Shown one piece after another: positions 35,049 to 43,825 of a stretch of DNA of 64,000 nucleotides. The notes below the pieces were generated by a model. That model had not been told where the DNA came from, ran no database searches, and was given only the letters and a program-made list of their open reading frames with translations. The stretch lies in NCBI RefSeq assembly GCF_900115505.1, contig NZ_FOWQ01000003.1:434001-498000 (forward strand), given 5' to 3'. The translations under genes and the position numbers were made by a program. Positions within the stretch are counted from its first letter, which is position 1; every line of letters begins with the position of its first letter. The stretch comes from Geodermatophilus dictyosporus. GTDB taxonomy: Bacteria; Actinomycetota; Actinomycetes; Mycobacteriales; Geodermatophilaceae.

Positions 35049-37301
35049 TCAGCCGGCGGCGTCCTCCTCGTCGACCAGCGCGACCGAGGTGATCCGGTGC
35101 ACCGCGAACGTGCGGTTCTCCTGGCGGCGCTCGTCCCGACCCTGCAGGAACCCGCCGGCCAGCGACACCGGTTGCACGACGCGCTGGCTGCCGCTGCCCT
35201 GGGCGTCGACGTAGCCCAGCCACACCGGGGTGCCCTCGCGGATGGCGCGGGACAGCAGCTCCAGCGTGCCCGCGGTGGTCACCCCGGGCACCTGGCGCAC
35301 CGGCGCGGCCGGGCGGGCGGCCAGCGCCGCGTCACCGGCGCGGATCTCGCGGACCGTCGCCTCGGCCTCGGCGGGGGTGAGCGGCCGCCCGGCCGGCGAG
35401 GGCGGCGGGCCGGGACGCCGGCCGGCGGCGCGGGGCCGCGCCGGCGGGCGGGTGAGCACCGTCCCGCCGGGCGACTCGCCGGCCGGGGCGTACCCCGCGG
35501 ACCGCAGCACGGTGAGCACCTCGTCGGCACCCAGCCCGCTGACCAGCACCCCCGGCGCCAGGCGGCGCAGCTCCGCCGACGCCGTCCGCCGGTCGCCGAG
35601 CACCTGGGCCAGCAGGCCGTGGTCGTCGGAGCGGACGTAGCTCTCGATCGAGCCCACCCGCAGCCGGCCGTGCTGGCGGGCGACGTCGGCGACGAGGTAG
35701 TCCAGCGCCTGCGGCACCGGCGTCCGCGAGGCGCGGGAGAACAGGTCGTGCAGGTCGGTGGCCGACCAGCCGGCGTCCAGGGCACGGCGCACCGAGGACT
35801 CCGACACCCGGAACACCGTCGCCCCGCCCGAGGACTCGACGTCGGCGACCACCGAGAGCGTGTCGGCCAGGCCGGCCACCAGCGGCCCGGGCGCCACCAG
35901 CGTCAGGTCGGGCTGGGCGAGCACGTGGTCGACCGGCTCGGGCAGCAGCCCGGTCATCCCGTCGGCCGCGCCCTCCTCGCCCCGGGTGAGCAGCCCGCGC
36001 CCGCCCGAGGACAGCACCCCGCCGACCAGGACGCCGATCCGCGCGGCCTCGGCCAGCATGTCGGGCACCGGCGCCAGCCGGTCGCCCCGCCGCGGCGTGC
36101 GCCAGCGCAGCAGGGTGACCAGCTCGTCGGGCGCCAGGCCGCGGCCGGGCGGGGCGTCGGCGAGCACGGCCAGCGCCGAGCGCCGGATCGCCGGGGCGGT
36201 GTGCCGCACCAGGTCGGGGGAGAGCGCGTTGACCGCCTTGCCCGCGACGTCGCGCTGACCCACCAGCGAGGGCAGCCGGGTGCTGTCCAGCCAGCCGGCG
36301 GCCAGCGCCGCCCACCGGTCGGGCAGCGGCTGCTCGCGCCACAGGTCGTAGCCGCGGGTGGGCAGCCACTCGTCGCGGTGCGCGCCGCCGACGTCGAGCA
36401 GCCCGGCGGCGAGGGCCAGCTCCAGCAGCCAGCCGGCGTCGTCCTCGGACACCGACAGCGCCCTCGCCAGCCGCTTGCGGTCCCGGACGGCGACCCCGCC
36501 GCTGCGCAGCAGCCCGGCCGGCTCCTCCTCGAGCACCGCGAGCAGCTCGCCCACCCGGCCCACCGCCTCGAGTGCCGCGCCCGCGGCCTGCCGGTCGACG
36601 AGGGCCGGGTCGCGCTCGGCGACGGCGGGCTCGGGCCGCAGCCGCGGCGGGCCGTAGGGCAGGTCGCCGCGCAGCAGCAGCCCGATCTCGCGCGGCAGCT
36701 CCACGTTGAGCGCGTCGATGCGGGCCAGCAGCCCGGCCTGCAGCAGCCGCCGGGCGGGGGAGGCCGCGCCGCCGCCGGTCTCCGGGAGGTGGCCCACCGG
36801 CCGGTCGCCGGAGAGCCGCTCGAGCACCTCCCGCTCGGCCGGCGCGAGCGCACCGAGGGCGGCCGGCAGGTCGGCGGGCAGGGTCACCCGCAGGTCGGCG
36901 GCGCGGCGGCCCAGCCCGGCCGGGTGGCGGACGGCGCGGCGCACCTGGTCGGGGGCGTGCAGCACGTCCTCGCCCCACAGCAGCGCCCGGGTGGTCAGCC
37001 GCTCGACCGCCGCGTCGAGGACGTCGTCGGGCAGGCCCGGCAGCTCGCCGGCGAGGTCGCCGACCTCGACGCCGTCGGCGGGGGAGAGCAGGACGACGTC
37101 GAGCACCTGCAGGGTGGCCGCGTCGAGCTCGTCGAGCGCCCGGTCGACCGACACCGGCACCGCCAGCCGCCCGGCCAGCGCGACGACGTCCGAGGGCGCG
37201 GGCCGGGCCACGTCGGGGCGCGCCGCGAGCAGCGCCGCGAGCTGGGCGTCGCTGCGGGTGCGCAGCCACGCGGCCAGCGTGGCGGGGCGGTCGGCAGGCA
37301 T
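35049..37301 (-). CDS. Helicase_C_3/WYL domain protein, XPB partner
   Basis: 750 residues. No helicase motors are present. The protein consists of winged-helix-like repeats, a central Helicase_C_3 region (XPB/Ssl2 N-terminal-like, about residues 440-620, with PDLTLVAPGPLVAGLADTL), and a C-terminal WYL-like segment (EGTPVWLGYVDAQG, RVVQPVSL, RTFAVHRI). It matches mycobacterial Rv0862c, the neighbour of XPB. A role in DNA repair with XPB is inferred. A TAGCGT hexamer 7 bases before the ATG suggests a leaderless message. It converges on DUF2332 (21 bases between). Confidence 0.9.
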   Translation of the reverse strand: MPADRPATLAAWLRTRSDAQLAALLAARPDVARPAPSDVVALAGRLAVPVSVDRALDELDAATLQVLDVVLLSPADGVEVGDLAGELPGLPDDVLDAAVERLTTRALLWGEDVLHAPDQVRRAVRHPAGLGRRAADLRVTLPADLPAALGALAPAEREVLERLSGDRPVGHLPETGGGAASPARRLLQAGLLARIDALNVELPREIGLLLRGDLPYGPPRLRPEPAVAERDPALVDRQAAGAALEAVGRVGELLAVLEEEPAGLLRSGGVAVRDRKRLARALSVSEDDAGWLLELALAAGLLDVGGAHRDEWLPTRGYDLWREQPLPDRWAALAAGWLDSTRLPSLVGQRDVAGKAVNALSPDLVRHTAPAIRRSALAVLADAPPGRGLAPDELVTLLRWRTPRRGDRLAPVPDMLAEAARIGVLVGGVLSSGGRGLLTRGEEGAADGMTGLLPEPVDHVLAQPDLTLVAPGPLVAGLADTLSVVADVESSGGATVFRVSESSVRRALDAGWSATDLHDLFSRASRTPVPQALDYLVADVARQHGRLRVGSIESYVRSDDHGLLAQVLGDRRTASAELRRLAPGVLVSGLGADEVLTVLRSAGYAPAGESPGGTVLTRPPARPRAAGRRPGPPPSPAGRPLTPAEAEATVREIRAGDAALAARPAAPVRQVPGVTTAGTLELLSRAIREGTPVWLGYVDAQGSGSQRVVQPVSLAGGFLQGRDERRQENRTFAVHRITSVALVDEEDAAG

Positions 37302-37308
37302 CCGGCCA

Positions 37309-37314
37309 ACGCTA
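37309..37314 (-). promoter_or_regulatory. -10 hexamer for the leaderless Helicase_C_3 gene
   Basis: TAGCGT on the minus strand, 7 bases before ATG 37301. Confidence 0.55.
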
Positions 37315-37371
37315 CGTCGCCCCCGGCCCGCGCGCCGCCGCCGTCCCCGCACGGCCTGCCAGCATGGAGTC

Positions 37372-37902
37372 GTGCACCCGGCCGCCGACGACCCGCACAC
37401 CCGGACCGCGCTCGAGGGCTACCGGGCCGGCGCGCTGCGGTGGCTGGCCGGCGGGCTCATCGCCGTCGTCCTCGCGGTCCTGCTCGGCGCGGTCGCCGTC
37501 AGCATCGCCGAGGACCGCGGCCGCCCGCTGCCGCTGGCCGGCATGGTCGTCGTCGTGCTGGTCGTCGGCGGGGTCGTCGCCGCGGTCGCGGGACTCGGCG
37601 CGCTGCTGCGGGCCCTGCGCTGGCACCGGGCGCTGACCGCCGTCCCGTGGCAGCGGGGCCTGCTGCGCATCGCCGGCCCGGCGATCGTCGCCTTCGAGCC
37701 CGAGGGCTACGACGAGTGGGACCCCGCCGACGAGCCGGTCCGGCTGCGCCTGGTGAGCACCTCGGTGTGGCGCACCCGCCAGGTGCAGGAGCTCGACGGC
37801 GGGGAGGTCCGCGCCGCGCCCGTCGGCCCGGGCCAGTGGGTGCTCACCGCCGAGGGCCTGCCCACCCTGTACGGCGCGCGCACCGCCCGCCGTCCCCGCT
37901 GA
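37372..37902 (+). CDS. Membrane protein of unknown function
   Basis: 176 residues from GTG 37372. Two membrane helices (about 25-47 and 60-85) followed by a soluble basic segment and a C-terminal domain of about 80 residues with VAFEPEGYDEWDPADEPVRL and QWVLTAEGLP. No family recognised. The start is 70 bases from the divergent Helicase_C_3 gene, and a CAGCAT hexamer lies 6 bases before the GTG. It resembles an unnamed small membrane family of related actinobacteria. Confidence 0.65.
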   Translation: MHPAADDPHTRTALEGYRAGALRWLAGGLIAVVLAVLLGAVAVSIAEDRGRPLPLAGMVVVVLVVGGVVAAVAGLGALLRALRWHRALTAVPWQRGLLRIAGPAIVAFEPEGYDEWDPADEPVRLRLVSTSVWRTRQVQELDGGEVRAAPVGPGQWVLTAEGLPTLYGARTARRPR

Positions 37903-37998
37903 CGCCGTGTCGCACGGGGCCTGGTGCGGGTAGGGCACCCGGCGCGGGAAGATGGCACCCGACGCGCACCCCGGGGTGCGCCCGAGCACGGAGGCGAG

Positions 37999-38226
37999 AT
38001 GGCCAAGCGCAAGGAGAAGCACGCCCACCTGGTGGAGCCCACCTGGGGCCAGTCGGAGGACGCCGGGCCGCCGGTGACCGAGCTGCTCGGCGAGGTGGCC
38101 GGGCCGCTGTCGCCCTTCGGCGAGGACCACAGCTTCCCGCTGCCGGCCGACCGGATCCGCTACGCGCACCCGACGGACAAGCCCAACCGGGCCGGGGTGC
38201 AGCTCCCCGAGAACCGGCGCCGCTGA
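37999..38226 (+). CDS. 75-residue polar small protein
   Basis: ATG 37999 is preceded by GGAGG (spacer 4-5). The protein starts MAKRKEKHAHLVEPTWG, has an acidic middle and ends in NRAGVQLPENRRR. No membrane helix, no known domain. It is too short to judge further, but the good ribosome site, GC-biased third positions and terminator hairpin right after the stop all support a real gene. Function unknown. Confidence 0.62.
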   Translation: MAKRKEKHAHLVEPTWGQSEDAGPPVTELLGEVAGPLSPFGEDHSFPLPADRIRYAHPTDKPNRAGVQLPENRRR

Positions 38227-38231
38227 GCGCA

Positions 38232-38270
38232 CCCCGCGCCGCCGTCCGGGGTCCGGGCGGCGGCGCGGGG
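38232..38270. terminator. 18-pair hairpin, bidirectional terminator
   Basis: CCCCGCGCCGCCGTCCGG (38232-38249) pairs with 38253-38270 with one G-U pair and a 3-base loop. It lies between two convergent genes, 5 bases past one stop and 13 before the other. Confidence 0.82.
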
Positions 38271-38282
38271 ACCCGGGACCGC

Positions 38283-39062
38283 TCAGCCGGGACCGCAGGG
38301 GACGACGAGCGCGCGGTGGTCCGACAGCGGCAGCCGCACGGCCTCCGCCTCGCCGGTGGCCACGACCTGGCCGCGTGCCAGCACGTGGTCGAGCTGCCGC
38401 GTGGGCTCGCCGGCCGGGAAGGTCGCCCCCGAGGCCAGCGACCGCAGCCCGCTGACCCGCTGCGCCTGCCGCGACTCCATGTTCAGGTCGCCGAGCACCA
38501 GCAGCGGCTCGCGGGTGCCGGCCAGCGAGCGCACGAGCCGGCGCAGCTGCACCGAGTTCCAGCCCGGCACGAACGACAGGTGCGTGCAGGCCACGGTGAA
38601 CTGGCCGTCCGGGCCGTCGAGCACCGCGGCGACGGCGACCCGCGGCTCGTCGCCGACCAGCTTCGGCGCCCGGGCACCGCGGAACCACACCGGGACCCGC
38701 CCGCGCAGCGCCGGCAGCCGCACCACCCGCCACGACACCACCGGGTAGCGGGACAGCAGCGCGATGCCGTAGCTCGCCGAGCCCGGCTGCTCGTCACCGG
38801 TGGCCGCCATCCACGTGCCGCCGGGGGTGCCGGCCAGTGCGGCGACGAACTGGGAGTCGACCGCGCCCATGGCCTCGGCGGCCACCGCGGTGAGGTCGGC
38901 GTTCATCGACCGGGGCTGGTCGCGGTCGACCTCCTGCAGGGCCAGGACGTCGGCGTCCAGCGTCTTCACCGCGCCGGCCAGCCGGTCGACGTCGACCCGG
39001 TCGTCCTCCGGCGAGCGCCCGTGCAGGATGTTGAAGGTCGCGATGCGCACGACGAGTGCCAT
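38283..39062 (-). CDS. Endonuclease/exonuclease/phosphatase family protein
   Basis: 259 residues. EEP fold motifs in order: RIATFNILHG (metal Asn), LALQEVDRD (metal Glu), CTHLSFVPGWNSVQL (catalytic His), VLGDLNMES (Asp/Asn), RQLDHVLA and SDHRALV (final Asp/His). Substrate could be a nucleic acid, an inositol phosphate or a lipid. No signal peptide, so it is cytoplasmic. The start is 26 bases from the divergent nucleotidyltransferase gene. Confidence 0.88.
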   Translation of the reverse strand: MALVVRIATFNILHGRSPEDDRVDVDRLAGAVKTLDADVLALQEVDRDQPRSMNADLTAVAAEAMGAVDSQFVAALAGTPGGTWMAATGDEQPGSASYGIALLSRYPVVSWRVVRLPALRGRVPVWFRGARAPKLVGDEPRVAVAAVLDGPDGQFTVACTHLSFVPGWNSVQLRRLVRSLAGTREPLLVLGDLNMESRQAQRVSGLRSLASGATFPAGEPTRQLDHVLARGQVVATGEAEAVRLPLSDHRALVVPCGPG

Positions 39063-39088
39063 GCCCGGACGCGGGTAGCTGCACGCGC

Positions 39089-39655
39089 GTGCTGCCCGAC
39101 GACCGCGACGAGATCCGCGACCTGCTCAAGCGCACCGCCGTGGCCCTCAAGGAGGGCGGTGTCCCGTTCGCGCTGTGCGGCGGGTACGCCGCCTGGGTGC
39201 GCGGGGCGCCCGAGCCCGACCACGACGCCGACTTCCTCGTCCCCGCCGCCGAGTCGGAGCGGGCGGTCAAGGTGCTGCACGACGCCGGGCTGACGGTCGA
39301 GGACCCCGCCGAGGACTGGCTGACCAAGGTCGTGCAGGGCAACTCGTTCGTCGACGTCCTGTGGCGCACCTGCGGCCACCCGGTGGAGAGCGACCTCATC
39401 GAGCGGGCCGAGGACAAGCCGGTGCTCTCGGTGCACATGCCCGTGCTCGCGGCCACCGACATCCTGACCACCAAGCTCATGGCCCTCGACGAGCACTACT
39501 GCGACTTCTCCCGGCTGCTGCCGGTGGCCCGGGCACTGCGCGAGCAGGTCGACTGGGACACCGTCCGGCGCGAGGTCGCCGGCAACGACTTCGCCGTCGT
39601 CTTCCTCGACCTGCTCGGCCGCCTCGGCATCGTCGGGCCGCCGGTCAGCGACTGA
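39089..39655 (+). CDS. Nucleotidyltransferase-fold protein
   Basis: About 188 residues from GTG 39089 (GTG or ATG starts from 39056 would overlap the divergent gene). The core CGGYAAWVRGAPEPDHDADFLV has the nucleotidyltransferase signature of a Gly-Gly pair and an Asp-X-Asp acidic pair; ALDEHYCDFSRLLP lies in the C-terminal helical part. Such minimal proteins occur in toxin-antitoxin systems (AbiEii, MNT) or in nucleotide transfer; no antitoxin is adjacent. The last 11 bases overlap the convergent DUF202 gene. Confidence 0.7.
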   Translation: MLPDDRDEIRDLLKRTAVALKEGGVPFALCGGYAAWVRGAPEPDHDADFLVPAAESERAVKVLHDAGLTVEDPAEDWLTKVVQGNSFVDVLWRTCGHPVESDLIERAEDKPVLSVHMPVLAATDILTTKLMALDEHYCDFSRLLPVARALREQVDWDTVRREVAGNDFAVVFLDLLGRLGIVGPPVSD

Positions 39656-39995
39656 CCACCACCACCACCGCGGCCGCCGCCGCGGTCGGCACGACGGCCC
39701 GGGTGGCCAGCGCGGCCGCGGCCGGTGCCGACGCCGGCGCCCGCGTCGGCGCGCGGGCCCGCCGCGGCGCCGGCACGCCGAGGACGGCCAGCGCGGCCAG
39801 CGCCGTCCCCAGGCCGGTCGCCACCAGCGCCGGGCCGACCGCCCCGCCGCCCCAGGGGACGCTGGGTCGCGGCAGGCAGGAGGCCACCGCCACCCCGCCG
39901 GCGACCAGCGCCAGGCCGGTGCGCAGCCACGCGAGCAGGGTGCGCTCGTCGGCGAGGGTGAACCGGTGGTCCGGGTGCGCGGGCGGGCCGGTCAC
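39645..39995 (-). CDS. DUF202 membrane protein
   Basis: 116 residues. The DUF202 signature RFTLADERTLLAWLRTGLAL starts the first helix, and two or three membrane helices follow. GTG 39995 overlaps the stop of the upstream GNAT gene (GTGA). DUF202 proteins are small cytoplasmic-membrane proteins without a known function; in some bacteria they lie beside stress genes. The 3' end overlaps the convergent nucleotidyltransferase gene by 11 bases. Confidence 0.85.
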   Translation of the reverse strand: MTGPPAHPDHRFTLADERTLLAWLRTGLALVAGGVAVASCLPRPSVPWGGGAVGPALVATGLGTALAALAVLGVPAPRRARAPTRAPASAPAAAALATRAVVPTAAAAAVVVVVSR

Positions 39996-40342
39996 CGCGG
40001 CCGCCCGCCGAGGAGCACCCGGCCGACGCCGCTGCGGCGGTGCGCGGCGTCGACGACGACGTTCTCCACCAGCGGGTACGGCTCGCCGACGTGCCCCAGG
40101 TTCGCCATCACCGCGAGGTCGGCGGTCCCCACCACCGCACCGGCGACCTCGGCGACCAGGACGACCCGCCCCGGTGTCGCCGTCAGCGCCGCCCACACCC
40201 GCCCGGCGGTGTCCCCGTCGCACGGCGGCAGCTCGGGGTGCAGCTGTGCGTGGAGGCCGACCAGGGCCGGCAGGTCGGCCTCGCGGGCCCGGCGCACGCG
40301 GACGCCGTCCGGGGAGGGGGCGGTGACCGGCCCGTCGCTCAC
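39992..40342 (-). CDS. Truncated GNAT acetyltransferase
   Basis: 116 residues from GTG 40342. The first part of the GNAT fold is readable: VRRAREADLPALVGLHAQL and PYPLVENVVVDAAHRRSGVGRVLL, which is motif A, the acetyl-CoA loop. Normally 40-50 residues (motif B and the end of the fold) follow; here the protein stops five residues after motif A (GGRPR). The DUF202 gene starts right at that stop (GTGA). A deletion that joined the two genes is the simplest reading, so the enzyme is probably inactive. Confidence 0.72.
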   Translation of the reverse strand: MSDGPVTAPSPDGVRVRRAREADLPALVGLHAQLHPELPPCDGDTAGRVWAALTATPGRVVLVAEVAGAVVGTADLAVMANLGHVGEPYPLVENVVVDAAHRRSGVGRVLLGGRPR

Positions 40343-40478
40343 GGGCCGATCTCCCGGAAAGCCCCCCGCCCGGACCACGGCGGTGACTAACCTGGGGCCC
40401 GACAGCGGCCGACGGCTGCCGCACCCGTCCCCCGGCCGAGCGCCGGGGCCGCCCACGGACGACGACTGAGGGATCAAC

Positions 40479-40874
40479 GTGCCCACCGGCAAGGTCAAGT
40501 GGTTCAACCCCGAGAAGGGCTTCGGCTTCCTCTCGCGGGAGGACGGTCCCGACGTCTTCGTGCACAAGGACGCCCTGCCCTCGGGCACCACCGAGCTCAA
40601 GCCGGGCCAGCGGGTCGAGTTCGGCATCGTCGCCGGCCGCCGCGGCGACCAGGCACTGCAGGTCCGCGTGCTCGACCCGCTGCCCTCGGTGGCGGCCAAG
40701 GTCGCCGAGCGGCACCGCAAGAAGCCCGACGAGCTGGTCCCGATCATCGAGGACCTCATCAAGCTGCTCGACGACGTCTCGAACTCGCTGCGCCGCGGCC
40801 GGCACCCCGACCGCGCCGAGTCGCGCAAGGTCGCGGCGGTGCTGCGCGCGGTCGCCGGCGACCTGGAGGCCTGA
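40479..40874 (+). CDS. Cold-shock protein with C-terminal extension (CspB-like)
   Basis: 131 residues from GTG 40479. An N-terminal cold-shock domain (RNP1 KGFGFL, RNP2 VFVHKD, about 65 residues) is followed by a helical extension of about 65 residues ([34 protein letters not shown]). This longer form corresponds to mycobacterial CspB (Rv0871). The extension may bind RNA or another protein; its role is unclear. AGGG lies about 10 bases before the start. Confidence 0.93.
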   Translation: MPTGKVKWFNPEKGFGFLSREDGPDVFVHKDALPSGTTELKPGQRVEFGIVAGRRGDQALQVRVLDPLPSVAAKVAERHRKKPDELVPIIEDLIKLLDDVSNSLRRGRHPDRAESRKVAAVLRAVAGDLEA

Positions 40875-40884
40875 GCCGGCGGGC

Positions 40885-41391
40885 TCAGCCGGCCGGGCTG
40901 GCGGGGGCCGACGTCGGGGTGGGCTCGGTGCCCAGGTCGCCGCCGGCCCGCAGGAAGCCGATCGGCCAGGAGCCGGTGAGCAGGCACTCGCCGTGCTGGT
41001 CCTCGACGACGACGAGGTAGAACGCGGTCGGGACGACGTCGGAGCTGTTGATGCCGTCGAACGTGGTCGTGCCCCGCTCGACGTCGACCTCACCGATCCG
41101 CTGCTCGAGGCGCTCGTCGTAGACCTGCACGCCCCAGCCGTTGCGCGCGACCTCCTCGGGCACGGTCAGCGCGATCGGGGTGTCGGGGGAGACCTCGACG
41201 ACCGGCGGGGTGACCGAGTAGCGCTGCCCCTGGCCCTCGCCGCAGTACTGGGTGGGACGGGCGGTGACCTCCTGCGGCCCGGCGGTCACCGTCACCTCCG
41301 GCGGCTCGGCCGACGCCGCGTCCCCGCACCCGGTCAGGGCGGCCGTCAGCACCCCGGCCAGCAGCGCGCCGGCGGTCCTCGTCGTCCTCAC
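40885..41391 (-). CDS. DUF2771 lipoprotein
   Basis: 168 residues. A lipobox LTGC (Cys22) follows a basic start and a hydrophobic stretch, so the protein is exported and lipid-anchored. The mature part matches DUF2771: beta-rich, with VEVSPDTPIALTVPEEV and FDGINSSDVVPTAFYLVVVEDQHG. Function unknown. GTG 41391 overlaps the stop of the MFS gene (GTGA); the same pair is Rv0875c-Rv0876c in M. tuberculosis, so the two probably work together. Confidence 0.85.
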   Translation of the reverse strand: MRTTRTAGALLAGVLTAALTGCGDAASAEPPEVTVTAGPQEVTARPTQYCGEGQGQRYSVTPPVVEVSPDTPIALTVPEEVARNGWGVQVYDERLEQRIGEVDVERGTTTFDGINSSDVVPTAFYLVVVEDQHGECLLTGSWPIGFLRAGGDLGTEPTPTSAPASPAG

Positions 41392-42950
41392 GGGCGGCGG
41401 CCCTCCGGCACGGTGGGGGCCTCCGCGAAGGGGACGGCGTCGGGCACGGTCGGGGCGGCCGGGTCCACCGGCACCCAGGAGCGGCGGCGCGGGGTCCACA
41501 GCACCAGACCGACGGCGAGGACGAGCAGCGCCGCGGCGACGGTGAAGCCCAGCCAGCCGATCGGCGGCAGTGCGATGCCGACGGCGCCGCCGAGCACCCA
41601 GGCCAGCTGCAGCACCGTCTCCGAGCGCGCGAACGCCGAGGCGCGCAGGCTCTCGGGCACCTCGCGCTGGATGATCGCGTCGAGCGCGGACTTGCCCAGC
41701 GCGTTGGCGACCGCGGCGACGCCGGCCACCGCCGCCGCCGTCGCCAGGCCGAAGAAGACCGCCGCCAGCACGGTGACCGCCGCCGCGGCGCCGGCCGACC
41801 ACACGACGACCCGGTCGGGGTCGGCGGCGTGCAGCCGGGAGCCGATGCCCGTGCCCAGCACGCTGCCGGCCCCGGCCGCCCCGGCGATCGCGCCGAGGGC
41901 GAGCGTCGCCTCCCACCCGGTGACGGTGGCCTGCACGAGGAACGCGGAGAAGATGGTGAGGAACCCGCCGAGCCCGCGCAGCGCCGCGTTCGCGCGCAGC
42001 GCGAGCACGACGTGCGGGTTGACCGGCCGGCGCCGGCGGCCGGCCCGGGGGAGCGGCCCGGTGCTGAGGACGTCGGCCGGCTGCTCTCCGGTGGGGACGT
42101 CGACGTGGCGGGGCAGCCGCACCGCGCACACCCCGGCGACGACGAAGACGGCGGCCGTGGCCCACAGCAGCCCGTGGAAGCCGGCCGCCCAGGCGACGCC
42201 GGCGCCGAGGCCGCCGAAGACCCCCGCGGTGACCAGGCCGAAGACCGACAGCCGGGCGTTGGCCGAGGTGAGCGACATCGCGCCGGGCAGCACCCGCGGG
42301 ACCACCGCCGCCCGCAGCACGTTGTGCGACTTGGACAGCACCAGCACGCCGAGGGCCGCCGGGTAGAGCCAGAGGTCGTCGACGTGCGCGGCCATGACCA
42401 GCGCCAGGGCGGCGCGGCCGAACGACGCCGTCCCCAGTGCCCAGCGGCGCCCGCGCTGCAGCCGGTCGAGCAGCGGGCCGACGACCGGCGCCACCAGCGC
42501 GAACGGCGCCATGGTGACCAGCAGGTAGAGCGCCACATTGCCGCGCTGGGCGTCGGTGGTGGCGGCGAAGAAGAGGGTGCCGGCCAGCGAGACGGCGATC
42601 ATCGCGTCGCCGGCCATGTGCAGGGCGTTGACCCACAGCAGGTGGGTGAGCCCGCTCTCGCCGGCGCCGTCGGCCCGGCTCGCGGCCCGGACCCGGGCGA
42701 CCGTGGCGCCGGTCAGCTCGCGGGTGCGCGCGACGGCGACCCGGGTGACGGTCACCTTGCGCGGGGCGCTCGGAGGCAGCTGAGGGGGCGGTGCGGCGCT
42801 CATCGGCCGGGTGCCGGGCTGCGCCGGGTCGCCGGGCAGGTCGAGGGGGGTGGTGTCCGCGCGGTCGGGGGAGTCCGGGCCCGGCGGCACGGGGACGGGT
42901 CCCCGGCGCAGCGGTCCCCGGCGGGACCCGGGGGGACGCGAGGACGGCAC
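41388..42950 (-). CDS. MFS transporter of the Rv0876c type
   Basis: About 520 residues from GTG 42950, which has a CACGAT hexamer 6 bases ahead; ATG 42968 and ATG 42803 are alternatives. A soluble Pro/Arg-rich N-terminus of about 100 residues precedes 12 membrane helices. The motifs ALHMAGDAMIAVSL, LDRLQRGRRW and LGKSALDAIIQREVP place it near mycobacterial Rv0876c, an MFS protein of unknown substrate. It is joined to a DUF2771 lipoprotein by GTGA overlap and is divergent from DUF3027 (80 bases). Confidence 0.87.
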   Translation of the reverse strand: MPSSRPPGSRRGPLRRGPVPVPPGPDSPDRADTTPLDLPGDPAQPGTRPMSAAPPPQLPPSAPRKVTVTRVAVARTRELTGATVARVRAASRADGAGESGLTHLLWVNALHMAGDAMIAVSLAGTLFFAATTDAQRGNVALYLLVTMAPFALVAPVVGPLLDRLQRGRRWALGTASFGRAALALVMAAHVDDLWLYPAALGVLVLSKSHNVLRAAVVPRVLPGAMSLTSANARLSVFGLVTAGVFGGLGAGVAWAAGFHGLLWATAAVFVVAGVCAVRLPRHVDVPTGEQPADVLSTGPLPRAGRRRRPVNPHVVLALRANAALRGLGGFLTIFSAFLVQATVTGWEATLALGAIAGAAGAGSVLGTGIGSRLHAADPDRVVVWSAGAAAAVTVLAAVFFGLATAAAVAGVAAVANALGKSALDAIIQREVPESLRASAFARSETVLQLAWVLGGAVGIALPPIGWLGFTVAAALLVLAVGLVLWTPRRRSWVPVDPAAPTVPDAVPFAEAPTVPEGRRP

Positions 42951-43030
42951 GCCCCCATCGTGCCGCACCGGCCTGGGCGCGGGCGCCGCCCGCGGTCCCG
43001 GCCGCCGGGGGCATCGGCGACAATGGCCGC

Positions 43031-43825
43031 GTGCACCCCGACTCCCCCGACGGCGACGCGCTGCCCGCCGCGGTCGACCTGGCCCGCGCCGCGGCCGAGG
43101 AGACCGCGGGCGACCCCACCCTGGTCGGCGAGCACCTGGGCGCCACCGCCGAGCCGCTCGGCGGCGCCACCGCGGGCGTGCCGGCCGAGGCGCTGGGCCA
43201 GGTGCTCACCCACTCCTTCGCCAGCCGGCTGCCCGGCTACGTCGGCTGGCACTGGGCGGTCACCGTCGCCCACGTCCCCGGCTCCGGCGAGGTCACCGTC
43301 GACGAGGTCGTGCTGCTGCCCGGGGACGCCGCGCTGCTGGCCCCGGCCTGGGTGCCGTGGCACGAGCGGCTGCGGCCCGGTGACCTCTCCGTCGGCGACG
43401 TCCTGCCCGCCACCGAGGACGACCCGCGGCTGGTGCCCGCGTACACCACCGAGGACGACGCCGCGGCCGACCCGGAGGCGCAGGCGCTGGCCACCGAGCT
43501 GGGGGTGGGCCGCGAGCGGGTGATGTCCCGGGAGGGCCGCGCCGCCGCGGCCGCGCGCTGGCTGGCCGGCGACCACGGGCCGCGCTCGGCCATGGCCCGC
43601 CAGGCGCCCGGCCCGTGCGGCACCTGTGGCTTCTTCCTGCCGCTGGCCGGGTCGCTGCGGAGCCTGCTCGGCGCCTGCGGCAACGAGTACTCCCCGGCCG
43701 ACGGCCGCGTCGTCGCCGTCGACTACGGCTGCGGGGCGCACAGCCAGGCCACCCTCGCCGCCGGGGAGCCGGCCGAGGTCGTGACCTCGGCCCGCTACGA
43801 CACCGCGGACTTCGACGTCCTCTAG
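43031..43825 (+). CDS. DUF3027 domain protein
   Basis: 264 residues from GTG 43031. DUF3027 is an actinobacterial core family of unknown function. The Cys motif GPCGTCGFFLPLAG, followed by a Cys in GACGNEYSPADGR and DYGCGAHS, looks like a metal site. YVGWHWAVTVAHVPG and WVPWHERLRPGDLSVGDVLP are other signatures. A GACAAT hexamer lies 6 bases ahead, suggesting a leaderless message. The stop TAG shares CTAG with the convergent DUF2530 gene. Confidence 0.9.
   Translation: MHPDSPDGDALPAAVDLARAAAEETAGDPTLVGEHLGATAEPLGGATAGVPAEALGQVLTHSFASRLPGYVGWHWAVTVAHVPGSGEVTVDEVVLLPGDAALLAPAWVPWHERLRPGDLSVGDVLPATEDDPRLVPAYTTEDDAAADPEAQALATELGVGRERVMSREGRAAAAARWLAGDHGPRSAMARQAPGPCGTCGFFLPLAGSLRSLLGACGNEYSPADGRVVAVDYGCGAHSQATLAAGEPAEVVTSARYDTADFDVL

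Noticed and set aside
35097..39293. 1398-codon plus-strand open frame
   Set aside because: It spans the antisense of the Helicase_C_3 gene and three further genes; the translation is Arg/Gly/Gln-rich and matches nothing. A shadow frame.
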